Assembly: GCA_030782805.1 (NCBI GenBank)
Contig: JARJPL010000007.1
Coordinates: forward strand, 1 to 64,000
Direction of reading: 5' to 3'
Source of the DNA: Aschersonia sp. MBC 622
Taxonomy: Eukaryota; Ascomycota; Sordariomycetes; Hypocreales; Clavicipitaceae
Length of the DNA: 64,000 bases
The notes beneath the pieces are model-generated. The model was not told the DNA's origin. It made no database searches and saw only the letters and a program-made list of their open reading frames with translations. The translations under genes and the position numbers were made by a program. Shown in pieces: positions 46,981 through 58,669 of the stretch (position 1 is the stretch's first letter; every line of letters starts with the position of its first letter).

Positions 46981-47881
46981 AATGCCTCTCCTCGGAGCTT
47001 TAATCTCCTGCGACCAAATAGATCCTTGAGTGAATGTGCCCGGCTTAAGCTCAAGACACACAGATAGCTGCTACAACAGTACATACTGACTGTTACGCGA
47101 GAGAAGTGCTATAGAAGGACTGTGATTCAGAGTGAGGGATGCAATGTCTCGCCGAGGACTTCTTGAATTCTCTCTGTACGGATCCATGTACAGTCTTTTC
47201 CATTGCTTGACCGTTGTCTAAATCAAACTCTGCTGGGCACGCTTTGCCTGTTTCGCCTGCCTAATGTGGTGGCGTGTGTTCAGCAACCGGTCTCAGCACT
47301 ACTCATGCTGCGACCTGCAGCGTACCATCTTTCATCGGTATCATCTAGGTATGAGACTTTGCAGACCAATGTCTTTCATAGGCAGCATTCATGTATGAGG
47401 GACTAAACAACAATATTCGAAATGCGTTGTAGTGCATCTGCTGTGCGAAAAAAAACTATGAGAAACCTGCAAGATCACATCGTACGTTGTTCATTCGTCT
47501 TAGCTGCGCTGGCGGACACTATAGATGAAGAAAAAGCAGCAATCTATTTAACCGGCTCACTAGTTCATTTGGCTCTACTTGGCCCGTGTTCCACAATATA
47601 CTGATACTGTCTCTGCACTACCAGGTGCGACTTCATTGTTCCTGCCTCAACAAAAAAGTGTACGTGTAAGACATTCAGCATATAGCTACGCAGTGCGCAG
47701 AAAGGGCAGCTAGACTTAATCACCGCCTTTAATCGCTTCCATCTGCGAATATTGCGCAAGAGTTTTCTACAAGGAAATTTGACGAACCAGCTAGCTCCAG
47801 TATAGTTTTTGCGACGAGGTCTCATTCGTTAGATGGTAATACCAGTCGGCAGATGAAACATACTGCTCTATCAGCCTTCAA

Positions 47882-48000
47882 CTATTACAGCGCTGAAATT
47901 CAAATTCGCCGTTGGCGAGATCGTCCATTGTTAGATCCGGAAGAGTAGGATTAAGCCAGTTAATAATGGCCGTATCAATAGAAGCTTGTTCGCCAGTATT
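47882..48000 (-). pseudogene. Protein-like remnant without a start
   Basis: Immediately after a TGA codon the minus strand reads about 39 codons of protein-like sequence including AIINWLNPTLPDLTMDDL and ending QRCNS before a TGA. Acidic and hydrophobic spacing looks like the C-terminal tail of a regulator or enzyme, but there is no ATG. The only possible splice acceptor (CAAG near 47984) is poor. It could be the last exon of a missed gene or a relic. Confidence 0.25.
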
Positions 48001-48134
48001 TCAGTACCACAACTGCTATGACGATACATTCATCAAAACGTAATCCTATTTTCCATGTTGAGATAAAAATGCGATTCATGAGGACATCTGTTACTCGTCA
48101 CTCTTAGAGCGAAACAAACACGGCTGACGAGAGA

Positions 48135-48629
48135 TCAGCATGGCGCAGAATCCGGTGACATAGGATCCATGTCTGCCAGACCGCTCAAGCTGATCCTGCC
48201 GTGCTTGCTGAGGTTTACCGCAACTTCAATCAGCGCCGGATCCTCTTTGGACTTGGACCTCTTGCTGTGGGCGGCACACGGGACATCGCTTTGCCAACGA
48301 GGTATGCGACACTCTTGTTGAAGGCAAAGCAGCGACTTACACCACGTCGGGTACTCACGCTCGGTGATGCCGACAACAACGACCAGTGATGCCGCCAACA
48401 ACGACCAGTGAATGGAAGGCATCGCATTTGAACTTGGCTTTTGCGCCACAGAGCGGCGAAGTCGCTGTCCAACGCAGAGCCCCTGCGTGCGTGCCATGTT
48501 GTACCCGCGCGAGTGAGCACGGCTGATGAGAGCCATAAAGGAGGGTGAGTTGGTTGCCGATGCGGGACCAGATGGGACGCACGGTATGAGAGACGGCCTG
48601 CAGACAACACAGAAGCGTTCTGAGTCCAT
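48135..48629 (-). pseudogene. Doubtful 164-codon frame containing a 22-base tandem duplication
   Basis: A minus-strand frame from an ATG at 48629 (MDSERF) to a stop at 48135. The family is not recognised. The stretch ALIEVAVNLSKHGRISLSGL looks like real protein sequence, while the first half does not. A 22-base tandem duplication inside it (48364-48385 and 48386-48407, one mismatch) is not a multiple of three, so the frame before and after it would not have matched before the duplication. It may be a broken gene or a chance frame. Confidence 0.2.
48364..48407. repeat. 22-base tandem duplication
   Basis: Two adjacent copies beginning GTGATGCCG and ending ACGACCA, differing at one base. Length 22 shifts the reading frame of anything translated across it. 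Confidence 0.85.
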
Positions 48630-48838
48630 GGCAGGTTCAAATTACTTAAAATATTCGAGCAAAAAAGGTGAGACAATTAATAATGTTGTTCCAGATATAA
48701 CATAGAAAAAGCTGCTAAAACGGCAATTGTGGTTGAGCTGCTCAAGAACGGCAGAGAGACAGACTGTCTCACGAAAGTAGAAAGCTCACGTCCTCTTCAA
48801 CACATAATGGCCTTCCCCCGTTCAACCCGGTTCAATAC

Positions 48839-50162
48839 TTACCTCTGCGTAACCTTGCGAATCTGCTCGCCAAAAGTCGGCATGCGCAGTTTGGCCAGGC
48901 CCGCTCCAAAGCCGAGACGAAAGTTGGTCAGCATCCACGTAGGAGCGCCTCGCTGAAGTCAAGTTAGCCAAGTTCTGTATAGATCAATAGCCAAAGGCTG
49001 AACGATTCAAAGAGAGAATCTGGTTTCCATCGCCTTTATCAAAGATCATCACTTACTAAACCTGCACTGAAGCTGCCGGCGCCGGGCTTGTAGATTGTGT
49101 GCGAGTAGGTGCTATAGACGGAGTCGACAATGGCCTCGGCCACCGTCTCAACCTCGAGGAACGGCACCGCAAAGCTTCCGCCCCTGGCTGCCGTGCCCAC
49201 CATCGGCGTGCGGATGAAGCCAAAGATGCCGAGCGTTTGTCGGACGCGCGGCGCGTCATACATGAACTTGAGTTCGAGCTGGAGGGCCTGTAAAGAAGAA
49301 ACATTGGTTAGCAAAAACAGAAAAAAAAAATTACCACGAAGCAATTGTAAAGGGAAGAGCAACGTACGTCGTGCAACGCAGACAAGCCGGCCTTTGTCGA
49401 CGAATACGGCCCGATGGTCGGGCCTGCAATCACGGAGCTCAGCGACCCCGAGTACACAATGTGTCCGTGGTCGTGCCGCACCATATCGCCGAGAAACTGC
49501 TGCGTCACATAATACTGCGCCAGTAGATTCGTTTTAATCACCAGATCCAGGTCCTCCGGCTTGGCCAGCAGAATCGGCGAGCTCCTTGCCACGCCCGCAT
49601 TGTTGAACAGCACCGTCGGATGGCCCACCTCCTCGCGCACCTTGTCCGCCATTTCTCTGACCGCGTCTGAGCTGGTCAAGTCGCAGTGATAAAAGTGCAC
49701 CGTCGTGCCGGCGGGCGGCTCCCACTTGAGCGGGCCGACGTCGACGACTACCACGACGGTCCGCGGGTTGCGCCGCACAAACTCCTGCGCGACCGCCGCG
49801 CCGATGCCGCTGCTGCCGCCGGTTATCAACACGATCTCGCGGTCAAAGTCCCATGTCGGGTCCTCGACCCAATTATTGCTGCTTTTTTGGGTGAGCCAGC
49901 TGCTGAGCGCGTAGGCCGACGTAAGCAAGGCGACGGCCCATGCTGGGCGGCGCAGGCCCGCGAGGTGGACGGCGGTGAATCGTAACAGGCGGGTGGCGGT
50001 TTCGTTGTGCAGGAGCGTGCGAAGGACGGCGGGCGCGAAGCGGGCAAGGAGCGGCTCGAGGGAGAGGCCGAGGGCGAGGGGCAGGGCGGTGCGGTGGTTG
50101 ACGGCGCGGCTGACGGTGCCGAAGACGGCATCAATGTTGAAGCCCTCGCGGTTGGTAAACAT
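48839..50162 (-). CDS. Membrane-anchored short-chain dehydrogenase/reductase
   Basis: NAD(P)-dependent oxidoreductase, SDR superfamily, resembling the SDR16C/17-beta-HSD11 group that acts on retinoid, steroid or fatty alcohol substrates. Three exons: 50162-49368, 49287-49057, 48952-48839; 379 residues. The N-terminal ~90 residues are hydrophobic (RRPAWAVALLTSAYALSSWL), a likely membrane anchor. The cofactor motif is TGGSSGIG, followed by NNAG, the catalytic Ser (SGSLSS) and Y-x3-K (YSSTK). The C-terminal exon reads RGAPTWMLTNFRLGFGAGL. The stop codon sits inside AG-GTAAGTA, a perfect splice-donor consensus, so an alternative C terminus is possible. The gene is divergent from the hydrolase at 51609. 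Confidence 0.9.
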
Positions 50163-51608
50163 GACGGCTAGCTTTGTGTGGGAGACGGACGGGTCGCAAC
50201 AATGATCAAGGTAGGAAATCGAAAGAGCCTCAAAAAGAAGAAATTTGGCGATTTAAGTAATGGGATACTTGACTGGCTTTCGAAGATGGTTCGAACCTTC
50301 CTGCAACGCAAAAGTACCCACGTCCAGTCTCAGTTTGTACAGGCGGCGCTGTACTATAGACAGGGCCCTGGGCTTTAATGGCTGCTTTCCTGGTACAAGA
50401 TCTTGAGCACTAGAACAAGTCGGCATGCGAGCCGGGAGCTCCGGCAAGAATAAGCTCGAGACATGCTGCTGCACGGCCGCACACGTCAGAGCCGCGTACG
50501 GCTTCTTACTTGATGTGGAAGCGGAATTCGCTGCGAATCCGTTGGAATTGGCGCTCAGTCTCACCTTTTCTCAACCCTATTCATCTGCGTCTGCGCGGCC
50601 ATTCTCAATGCACCGATTTTTCCGAGTAAAATTTTCAAGATCCACCAGTGAGAGAAACTGCGTCATTTTGCGATTAGCTCCAAGGCCAGCCCGGGACCTG
50701 GTCGTTCCTGGGCTACATGTTCGTGATGTTAGAGACCCTCCCGGCCGGGGCCAACAGCTTTGCGACACTGTACTGGTCAACGATTGAGCCGTCTTCCATT
50801 TATCTGATCCACAGAACATGTCTCTTCGGGGCTTAGGTAGGCTGAGGACGGCTCCGTCAAATTGGACCCCTCGCTGTCCTCTAGATGGAGACATGGGTTC
50901 TCTTTTTGGGCCTAGCACATTGGGCTTGATTAGCACGCGAGAGTTGTACCAAGACTAGTTAACTGACTAGTTAGTTAATTAGTTGGTCTCAAGAATACAA
51001 AGCCGCCCCCCACACAGATCCAAGCAAGCCATGCTTGCCATGGTACGGAGAGGAGAGCCATGCCAACTGAGTCGAGCGGACCTCGGCTACTTCACAAGTT
51101 TATTACCCCGTACCCGGTGCGCCAGCCATTCGTGTGCCTAGGCGATCAACAAGCTCCAGGGGTTTGATGATAGAAAACTGACCTGGACGTCTCACCTCGC
51201 CGAGAATCTGCTTCTTCCTTTTGCTTCTATCTTGCTTCTCCATTTTGCCTTTTTTATTCTTACTCAGCCGCAGAACACGTCGTGAAGCGTTCTGTTAGCG
51301 TCTCTACTACCTTGCCTGTAACCAACGCCTCGGCATACGCTTGTGCGACCACACCACCCGATTCGAGACGGTAAACCCCGGCCGAACCCCGTCCACCATG
51401 GTAAGCTGATGCGCGTGCAAATCTTTGGAGGAGAGACGCTTTGAGACGGTCGGATGGGTTGCGCTCTAATTGAAGTTGCGAATGCGTCAGAGGGAAATTT
51501 TTTTCTTCTCGAAAAGAAACCACATCTGGTCGAAACTCGACTTAAACAAAGGTCAATGAAGCCGAGGTTGACGATGCAATGTAGGCTCCTTTTCCGAGCA
51601 AACCCAAC
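50163..51608. promoter_or_regulatory. Divergent region between dehydrogenase and hydrolase genes
   Basis: About 1.4 kb containing both promoters. An AT-rich run of repeated TAGTTA motifs lies at about 50954-50986. Frames inside (50425-50787, 51260-51523) have no recognisable domain. Confidence 0.5.
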
Positions 51609-52813
51609 ATGAGCGTCGGTGAGCGCCTGACCATGATCCTCAAGCTCCTCACCATCTGTACGTCACTACGCCCGGCTGCGCGCCACTAATCTCGTCTCTC
51701 GTCGCTAATCTGGGCCCGCGCTCTCACCCTGCAGTCCCCGCGAGCCTGGCCCTCAACATCCTGCGCATGCTGGTGCTGTCCGTGACGCACGGCATGAAGC
51801 TGCGCTCCGCGTTCCTGGCCGCCGTCGTGCGCACCACCTTTGGCATCCTGACGGGCAAGGAGATTCAGAAGCTGCAGCCGACGACGCGCCAAGAGTATGC
51901 CAAGTTTATCAAATACGCGGCCAAGCGCTGGAACGCGCCCAACTTCAAGAGCCGCGTCGTCTACGACGTGCAGGAGCTCGACAAGGATGTCGACGACTCG
52001 GCCATCCTATGGCTCGGCGACCGCAAAAAGGCCAAAAAGGTGGTCCTCTTCCTGCACGGTGGCGGCTACGTGCTGCCGGCCTCTGACGGTCACTTCCTTT
52101 GGGCCTGGAACACCTACGTCATGTCCGGCGTCGAGGCCGGTGTCGAGACAGCCGTCGCCTTCTTGCAGTACACGCTCGCCCCGCGCGGTGTGCTGCCCAT
52201 CCCTCTGCGGCAAAGCGTCGCCGCGTACGAGGAGGTGCGCGCGCAGGGCTTCTTGCCGCGTGACATTATCGTCGGCGGCGACTCGGCCGGCGGTAACCTG
52301 ACGATGCAGTTCCTCGGGCACGCCCTGCATGCACAGCCGTCGGTTCCTGAGATCAAGCTGTCGGAACCCTTTTCCGCCGCCTTTCTCGTCTCCGCCTGGC
52401 TCGGCCTGAGCGACGACACCGAGTCCTTCCGCGTCTTTGGCAACAACGACATGGTCAGCTCGGCCATTGTCCAGAAGCTGAGCGTCGAGTCGGTCGAGCC
52501 GCACAAGCGCGCCACCGTCAAGTCGCTGTCGGACCCCTGGTCGCGCCCGCTCGAGGCCGACTTTGGCTGGTTCCAGGATTTCGACACGGTCGTGTCCAAA
52601 CTTTATGTGACGTACGGCGGCCGAGAAGTCCTGCGCGACCACAGCCTGGCCATGATTGAGACCATCAAGCGCGAGGCCCCTGGCGTCGACCTTCTTACGT
52701 ACGAGGCCCCCAAGGAGCTTCACGACGGTGTTCTGGTTGAGCATCTTTTCAAGAATCCCAGCGTCAACGCCAAGAAGATGAAGATCTGGTTCAAGGGTGT
52801 CATTATCCAATGA
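51609..52813 (+). CDS. Alpha/beta-hydrolase (HSL-type, steryl-acetyl-hydrolase-like)
   Basis: Esterase of the hormone-sensitive-lipase type. Two exons: 51609-51657 and 51735-52813; 375 residues, the intron joining TI to FPASLA. The oxyanion-hole motif is HGGG in FLHGGGYVLP, and the nucleophile elbow is GDSAGG. A His within ELHDGVLVEH near the C terminus fits the catalytic base; the catalytic Asp is not assigned. The hydrophobic N terminus (about residues 8-30) may anchor it to membrane, as in yeast Say1, which deacetylates steryl acetates. The start at 51609 is the first ATG and gives a short first exon, so the start is slightly uncertain. It converges on the oxidase gene 112 bases away. Confidence 0.87.
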
Positions 52814-52925
52814 GCAACAACGGGGTACTGAGTTTTGGTTCGCATGACATGGTAGGCTTTGTTATGTGCTCGAAAGGCGTATCGGTTTTACGTAGATATG
52901 TATTTTGAAATAACGATTTCACACA

Positions 52926-54535
52926 TCATATACTGTTGCCTGATGCGGCGCAACATTGGTCAACAAGACTGGTGGCACGAGATGCTATGGCCCATCCAAT
53001 TTTGAATCCGTTGGGCCCGGCACCGTAGCAGTGAACGATAGACATGGACGACAGCTCATTATCAAGACTGTCTTCCGAAGGTAGATTGAAGGTAATCACT
53101 TCCTTTTCTAGGCGTAGCCCGCCCTTGCGCATTGGTATGCGGCCGATATAAGCCTGCCGGACGTTGATGGCCGGCGGTAAAGAGGAGTCGTCTGCGGGGA
53201 CTTGTAGAAGATCTGGACAGACGGCTGCAACGCGCCGAAGGATCTTTTCAATGGCCAATCGTGAATTGTTTGGTGACCAGTTGTGCGGCTCTATTGTTCC
53301 GCCTATGACGGTGCCCCCACAAGGACGAGGAATGACGACAGTAGTATGGCCATCGGCAGAGTGGTGAGAGACTGTCGAGTGGTAGCTGTTTGATATGAGC
53401 ATGTACTGGGTACGCGTTGGGAAGCATCTCGTGTCGCCAAAGCCAGTTCCACTCGCATTGACAACGATTTTGGGCATTGCCAAGTCTGGACGGTGTTCTT
53501 GGGCCACGAATGCCGCCTCTTGTACGGCGCCAAGCCTCGAGCGTACAAAGATGGCTCCGAGCGACTCTGCCTGGCCCTGAAGCCATCCAAGATAGGTTGG
53601 AGTGTCAATGACCCAGGCAGAGTACGTCATTCCAGCCTTGATGCTTTTGGCCGTCCCTTCTGTGGGCATTTCATCAGGCTCCAGCAGGCGATACTCTGGC
53701 CAGACAGCAAACATGTCCAGCTCGTCCTCTGTGGGCGTCGTGTCAAAGTACTCTACGGCTGTGATGAGTGCCACACCCGCATCCTCAATGTCGGGATCAT
53801 CAGCGATGCGCTTGAGCTCCTCGTACGTCTCGAGCATCATGGTGTTTTCGAAAGCGTCTTGCTTGGTCTTGACAGGGACGGGCCGAAAGTGTGCGCCAGC
53901 GCGAGGGGAGGCATAATCGATATCCCAGTCGCCCGGAAGCTCTCGCGCGACAACCGTGACGGGATACCCGCGGCGAATCAGGTGCAGGGTGATGGACAGG
54001 CCAATGACACCGGCACTGCATTGTCCGATGAGGTCAACGAGCGGCCGCGGAAACGATACGAAACTACATACCCGATTACCGCGACGTGATGTTTCGAGGT
54101 CTTCTGAGTGACCTCGGATTGTGATAATCCGGGCCTGAAGCCTTGTGGCCTATCTGATCTCGGAACATACAGGCCGTTGCGTGTGATGAAGCGGTCAACC
54201 CAGCGTGATGTGACAAGATCCAAAACGTCCGAAGACCGAGCTCGAATTATCCTGTTAGCCGCGTCCGTAATCCATTGTTTCGGCGTGGGGACATTATTAT
54301 CATTGAGCCTCCGGATCTCGGAAGAAAGCTCTTCTTCTTCTTCTTCCGTGAGCTTTGTATTGGGGGCGCGCCACCCCTCCTTCTTTGGCGTGATTCCATC
54401 AAGCCTTCGTCGGAGGGTCCCACGCGTGACGCCAAAATTTCGTGCCGCTGTGGCCACTGCAAATCCAGGATTCTGCACGAGAAAATCTAGACATTTCTTG
54501 AGGCGATCCTCGGCGTTGGAACCGGTTCGCTCCAT
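52926..54535 (-). CDS. Transposase-type DNA-binding domain fused to a D-amino-acid oxidase
   Basis: Two exons: 54535-54072 and 54015-52926; 1554 bases, 517 residues. Residues 1-125 have paired helix-turn-helix character of pogo/Tc5 transposases: AVATAARNFGVTRGTLRRRL, then a second segment TPKQWITDAANRII and VTSRWVDRFITRNG. After a short linker the oxidase opens with KHHVAVIGAGVIGL (FAD motif, split by the intron). Then come YASPRAGAHFRP, VVNASGTGFGDTR and HCYGAGPNGFKIGW, covering the DAAO fold from N to C terminus. It should oxidise D-amino acids to keto acids, ammonia and peroxide, or D-aspartate. No SKL-type peroxisomal signal is seen. No Met lies between the domains, so either the fusion is real or the oxidase start is spliced from elsewhere; an acceptor-like CACTCAG stands at about 54104-54110. 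Confidence 0.72.
54110..54535 (-). mobile_element. Transposase-derived DNA-binding domain without catalytic domain
   Basis: The 5' part of the oxidase gene encodes a helix-turn-helix pair of the pogo/Tc5 transposase type, including an acidic run of Glu (LTEEEEEELSSEI). No DDE catalytic domain follows; the frame continues directly into the oxidase. I saw no obvious terminal inverted repeats or TA target duplication in the flanks. The frame is also open upstream to 54703, with Met codons near 54652 and 54649. Confidence 0.6.
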
Positions 54536-56948
54536 ATTACATGCGGCCTTGAGCACGCAGACCGTGAAACCTGTGAGGCGGCCGCGATGGTGGGGTGGCC
54601 GCTTCGGTGTGCGATTAACCCGCAAATTGAGAGCAATATTATTAGTCATCATCTGGCTTGCGGCCACCCAACCCAGCCAAGGGGCCTCATCAAAACCATA
54701 CACTGGTCATGCCTTTGTGTATCAATCAGACTCTTTGTAGCTGTCTCATCTTGCTCTAGACGCGTTCCGCGTATAATGATTGTTTCCTTCTCTGCTCTCA
54801 GAGAATGACAACACAAGGCCGTACGAGCATACTCGAATGTTTTGTCTCATCGTCTCACCCTTGGGATTCATCGGCTTTCATTTCCTTTCTCCTACTCCGA
54901 GCAGTGGGTGGCAACAAGCGTATTCGACGCTCGTGGACGCTAGAAGCGGCTGCTCTTCATGGTCCTTGATTCAAGCAACTCGGGCATTGCTTATCCGGTT
55001 TGATGGACTGCGCCACGTCGACATTTGCATGAAGCCGGTCTCGGGTGTGGTTACAGCCGCCGAACGACCGAGCCACGAGCCACGCCGCCGCAAACCCTCT
55101 ACGCTCAAGGATATCAAGCTTTGCTTTTCCTGAATGCGAAATAAATCCCTGTTGTCGTTTGTCATGGATACGGGCGGCTATCTGAAATCATGCAGTTCCC
55201 TGACAACTTTGATTCGCAACGTTTGGCTACCCACCACCACCCTGTCCAATAACGCTCGTGGGTGAGGCGCCTCTGAGTATACTGTATGTGCATGGACTAC
55301 GGCCGCGCATCTTGACAAATAGAATGCACTTTCGTAACACTCGACTATTCTATTCTGCAATTTGACAATCTCTTCGACATTGGCTCGTATCATTGTGTCA
55401 GTAGGTATACGTCCGTAGTGGCGAGATTTGCGGGTTGGCCTTCTCGAAAAGGCAGCTGGTCGAATGTGGCTGGCTCTTGATTGTAACCTCATTGCTACCA
55501 CCTTTTCTTTGTGGTAATGATCTCATGGCTGTTGATGTTGACCGCTCGCTAATGGTCAAGAGGTCAGCCAGTGCTACGTATTATTGCCATTGTCGGCAGC
55601 GCTCTTAGCCATCAAAGCTCAATCACACTTCTTGGTTGGTCTAGCAGCTTTCCGACAAAGAGCTATAGCTGAGGCTCACCTGCCTCCGCTACAGAAAACG
55701 GCCATGGGGGACAGCGCTGACAGGTGGGCTGGTGGGTTGTGTTCATCCATGGCCAAATATAGCATATACAGACGGTCGCCAAGATTAATGGCAAATGCTT
55801 GGTATTTTAAGCGTCGAACTTGATGTAGGTTTCGGAAGTCCAAAGATTGGTGTCGGACAGTTCAGAAAAAGCAAGTCCAGGGCTGATCGGCGCTGGTGCA
55901 GGCGACGTTTGTACTTGGTAGCGCCGCGTTCTGGGAACGGACGGGTTTACTGTAGAAGACACAGAAGACACAGAAGCTGGCTGTGTCTATGATTTTGAGG
56001 AATCGGAACAGGAGTCAATAACGGCTGATGATGGGCGCGAAAAGTCTTGAAGCTGCTTTTGCAGCAGGCACCGATATTGTACATGTAAAAAAATGTCTTG
56101 ACAAGACAACCCAGGTACCTAGGCAGAGACTGCGACGGTCGCCAGCTGGCAGCTGCGCTGGCAGAATTTGAGGTGACAGCTGGCAAGCCAAAAACGCCAA
56201 TAACCTCACCCCCAAAACAATGTAGTGTCTGCGCACACCTTCACAAGAAGCAGATTTATCATATTTGTCATTACAAACTCAATACTCTGACTTGCCTGCC
56301 GACCGAAACGCGGGGACTGCCAAGGGGGGGTCTCTTTATTGCACAGACAGACGAGATGGGAGACAAGATGACAGGCAGGCCCCATCACCACGATCCAGTC
56401 CGCCAGTAGCCGGCCACAGCCTGGTGAAGACAAGGAACAATGCTTGCTGACTGCGCTGTCTGGTCAATCAGAAGGCACCATTTCTGGTCCACCGCGACGC
56501 CAAAACACCTCTGGCTCCTCCAATGCGTGCTGTCAGCCTGTCACCTGTAGGCTGTTGCACAGTCGGTTTGGGGCCGCTGCGACGCTACGTATCTATCGCC
56601 ATGCATTGATTTGATGCGCCCCATCCTGATGCTGACGCTAAGGGAAGATGGGAATTGGGTCGGGGCCAATAGTTGCTTATTCTTAAGTAACCTCATCCCC
56701 GGGTTGCGGCTCGAAGGATCTTGTCTGTTATCATTTTGTCTTTGTTTCGGCGCATTTCGATGGATGTTGCATGCCGGCCTGGAGACTGCTCTTGACACCG
56801 ATTCGATTTGAGCGCGGGGCTCGCTGTACACCAGCTTTTGAAATTCAAACGCCTTGGCCGCACCGTTTCAGTGACTGGACATCGGACGATTGACGGCAAA
56901 TATCTGTACACAACACGCATATAACGACGGCAATAAATTATCACCGTC
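54536..56948. other. 2.4 kb intergenic, no gene recognised
   Basis: Upstream of the oxidase gene (minus strand) and of the aspartic protease (plus strand). Frames such as 55178-55501, 55584-55823 and 56098-56409 lack domains. Nothing else identified. Confidence 0.5.
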
Positions 56949-58669
56949 ATGCGCTTGTCCAGCGCCAACCTGGCCGCCGGGCTTGTCTTGGCTGGTCGAG
57001 GTGTCGCAACCACAGCCGAGAAGGTCGCCCAGGCTGACAGCAACCCTGGCTATCTAGCCGTACCAGTCGGCATAGTACCGCGAACGCATCGCATCGAAAA
57101 GAGAACCAAGAATGCCAATGCCATCCAGACGACGTTGGAAAATATGAACTTTTTCTACGCTGCACAAAGTACGTTGAGTATGCTTTGTGCACGAGCCTGT
57201 ATAGTTGCTCATCGCACAATTATCCACCCAAGCTGCGTATTACATCTGAGATGCTTAAAAAAACATGACGGCTAACAAAATTTGCTTCCCATGAAGTTGG
57301 TATCGGCACTCCGCCGCAAAAAATTACACTTCTCATTGACACGGGTTCAAGTGAATTATGGGTGAATCCAGACTGCCGGACAGCGCGACCACAAGATGCT
57401 CAGCTATGCGCCCAATTTGGTCAATACAACCCTCGCAAATCGCAGACCCCGCCATTGGGACCATTCGGAAAGGAAGAAATTCGTTTTGGTGACACGACAG
57501 ACGAGTCAACACTGACATCCGTCAAGCTTACATATTTTACTGATAAGATTGCGTTTGGCTCATTGTCCATCGAGAACCAGACTTTTGGTGTGGTGACGGA
57601 AAGCAAGCGCCAGTCGCAAGGCATACTAGGCCTCGCACCGGACTTGCGCGCGGGTTTTGATGGCGACGAGCCTTATAGCCTGGTGTTGAACAGCATGGCC
57701 AAACAAGGGGTAATAGCCAGCAGGGTGTTTTCTCTGGATCTGCGCCACTCAGATACGAAGACTGGCGCCCTCATCTACGGCGGACTCGACCGAAGTAAGT
57801 TTGTCGGCACGCTGGAAAAAGTGCCCATCATCAAAGGCCTGCAGGGCGAGACCCGACTGGCCGTGTCGCTTGACACGCTGGGTATCACCATGTCGCAAGA
57901 GAAGAATTATAGGCTGCAGGGCAACGACACGAATGTGATGCTCGACTCGGGCACAACCATTTCGCGACTGCAGGCCAACGTGGCGATGCCTATCCTGAAA
58001 GCGCTGCGCGCCCAGTCGGAAGGTAATGGCTACTTCTATATTCCGTGCTCGGCTAGAAACCAGCAAGGGTCGGTGGACTTTGGGTTTGGCGGGACGACGG
58101 TCAGGGTGCCGTTTAAAGATTTTATCATCAACGTCGGCGATCCGTACACGTGCTACGCGGGAATCGCCCTGACGGGCGGGCAGCAAATTCTGGGCGAGAC
58201 GGTGCTTCGGGCCGGATACTTTGTCTTTGACTGGGACAACAAGGCAGTACACATTGCGCAGGCGGCTGACTGCGGCGACTCGGACATTGTGAAGGTTGGC
58301 ACGGGCAAGGATGCAGTACCATCTGTGACGGGCAGCTGCGCCGCGTCGCAGATTCTCTCAGCCACGAGCAAGCCGGTGCAGACTATTCCGGTTGACGGCG
58401 GTGACGAAGCCAGCGCAGCAGCAACGACATACACGGTGACGGAGTGCCCTGCATTTGACCCCAAGTGCCAGACGGAGATGATCAAGACAGTGACGGCGCA
58501 GGCTACTCCGACTGAGAGTAGCGGGGAGGGTGAAAACGGCGGGAGCGGAAAGGGCAGCAGTAATGGCGACAAGAAGAATAGCGGAAGCGGGCGGTATGGA
58601 GCGGTAGGGTGGCTATTCGCAGTGCTGTGCTCGGTGAGCACCGGCAGCATGATATTTGCATTGTCTTGA
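56949..58669 (+). CDS. GPI-anchored aspartic protease (yapsin-like)
   Basis: Pepsin-family endopeptidase at the cell surface, expected to act in wall or plasma-membrane processing. Two exons: 56949-57168 and 57297-58669; 530 residues. An N-terminal signal peptide (about 1-20) is followed by a prosegment ending near KR. Catalytic aspartates lie in LLIDTGSS (about residue 88) and VMLDSGTT (about 290). The C-terminal ~80 residues are a Ser/Gly/Thr-rich stalk, then a hydrophobic end (GWLFAVLCSVSTGSMIFAL) fitting a GPI signal. Intron 1 has a GCTAAC branch site. The two catalytic motifs are intact. It is followed by the acyl-CoA ligase on the same strand. Confidence 0.9.

Larger units (their letters stand above)
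46981..48838. other. 1.9 kb intergenic with scraps of possible coding sequence
   Basis: Between the small secreted gene and the dehydrogenase, both on the minus strand. Two protein-like stretches occur (about 47881-48000 and 48135-48629, minus strand), listed separately, but no intact gene can be joined. Confidence 0.45.

Noticed and set aside
50954..50986. TAGTTA-rich imperfect palindrome considered as a terminal repeat
   Set aside because: The arms match poorly and no partner copy was found in the window.
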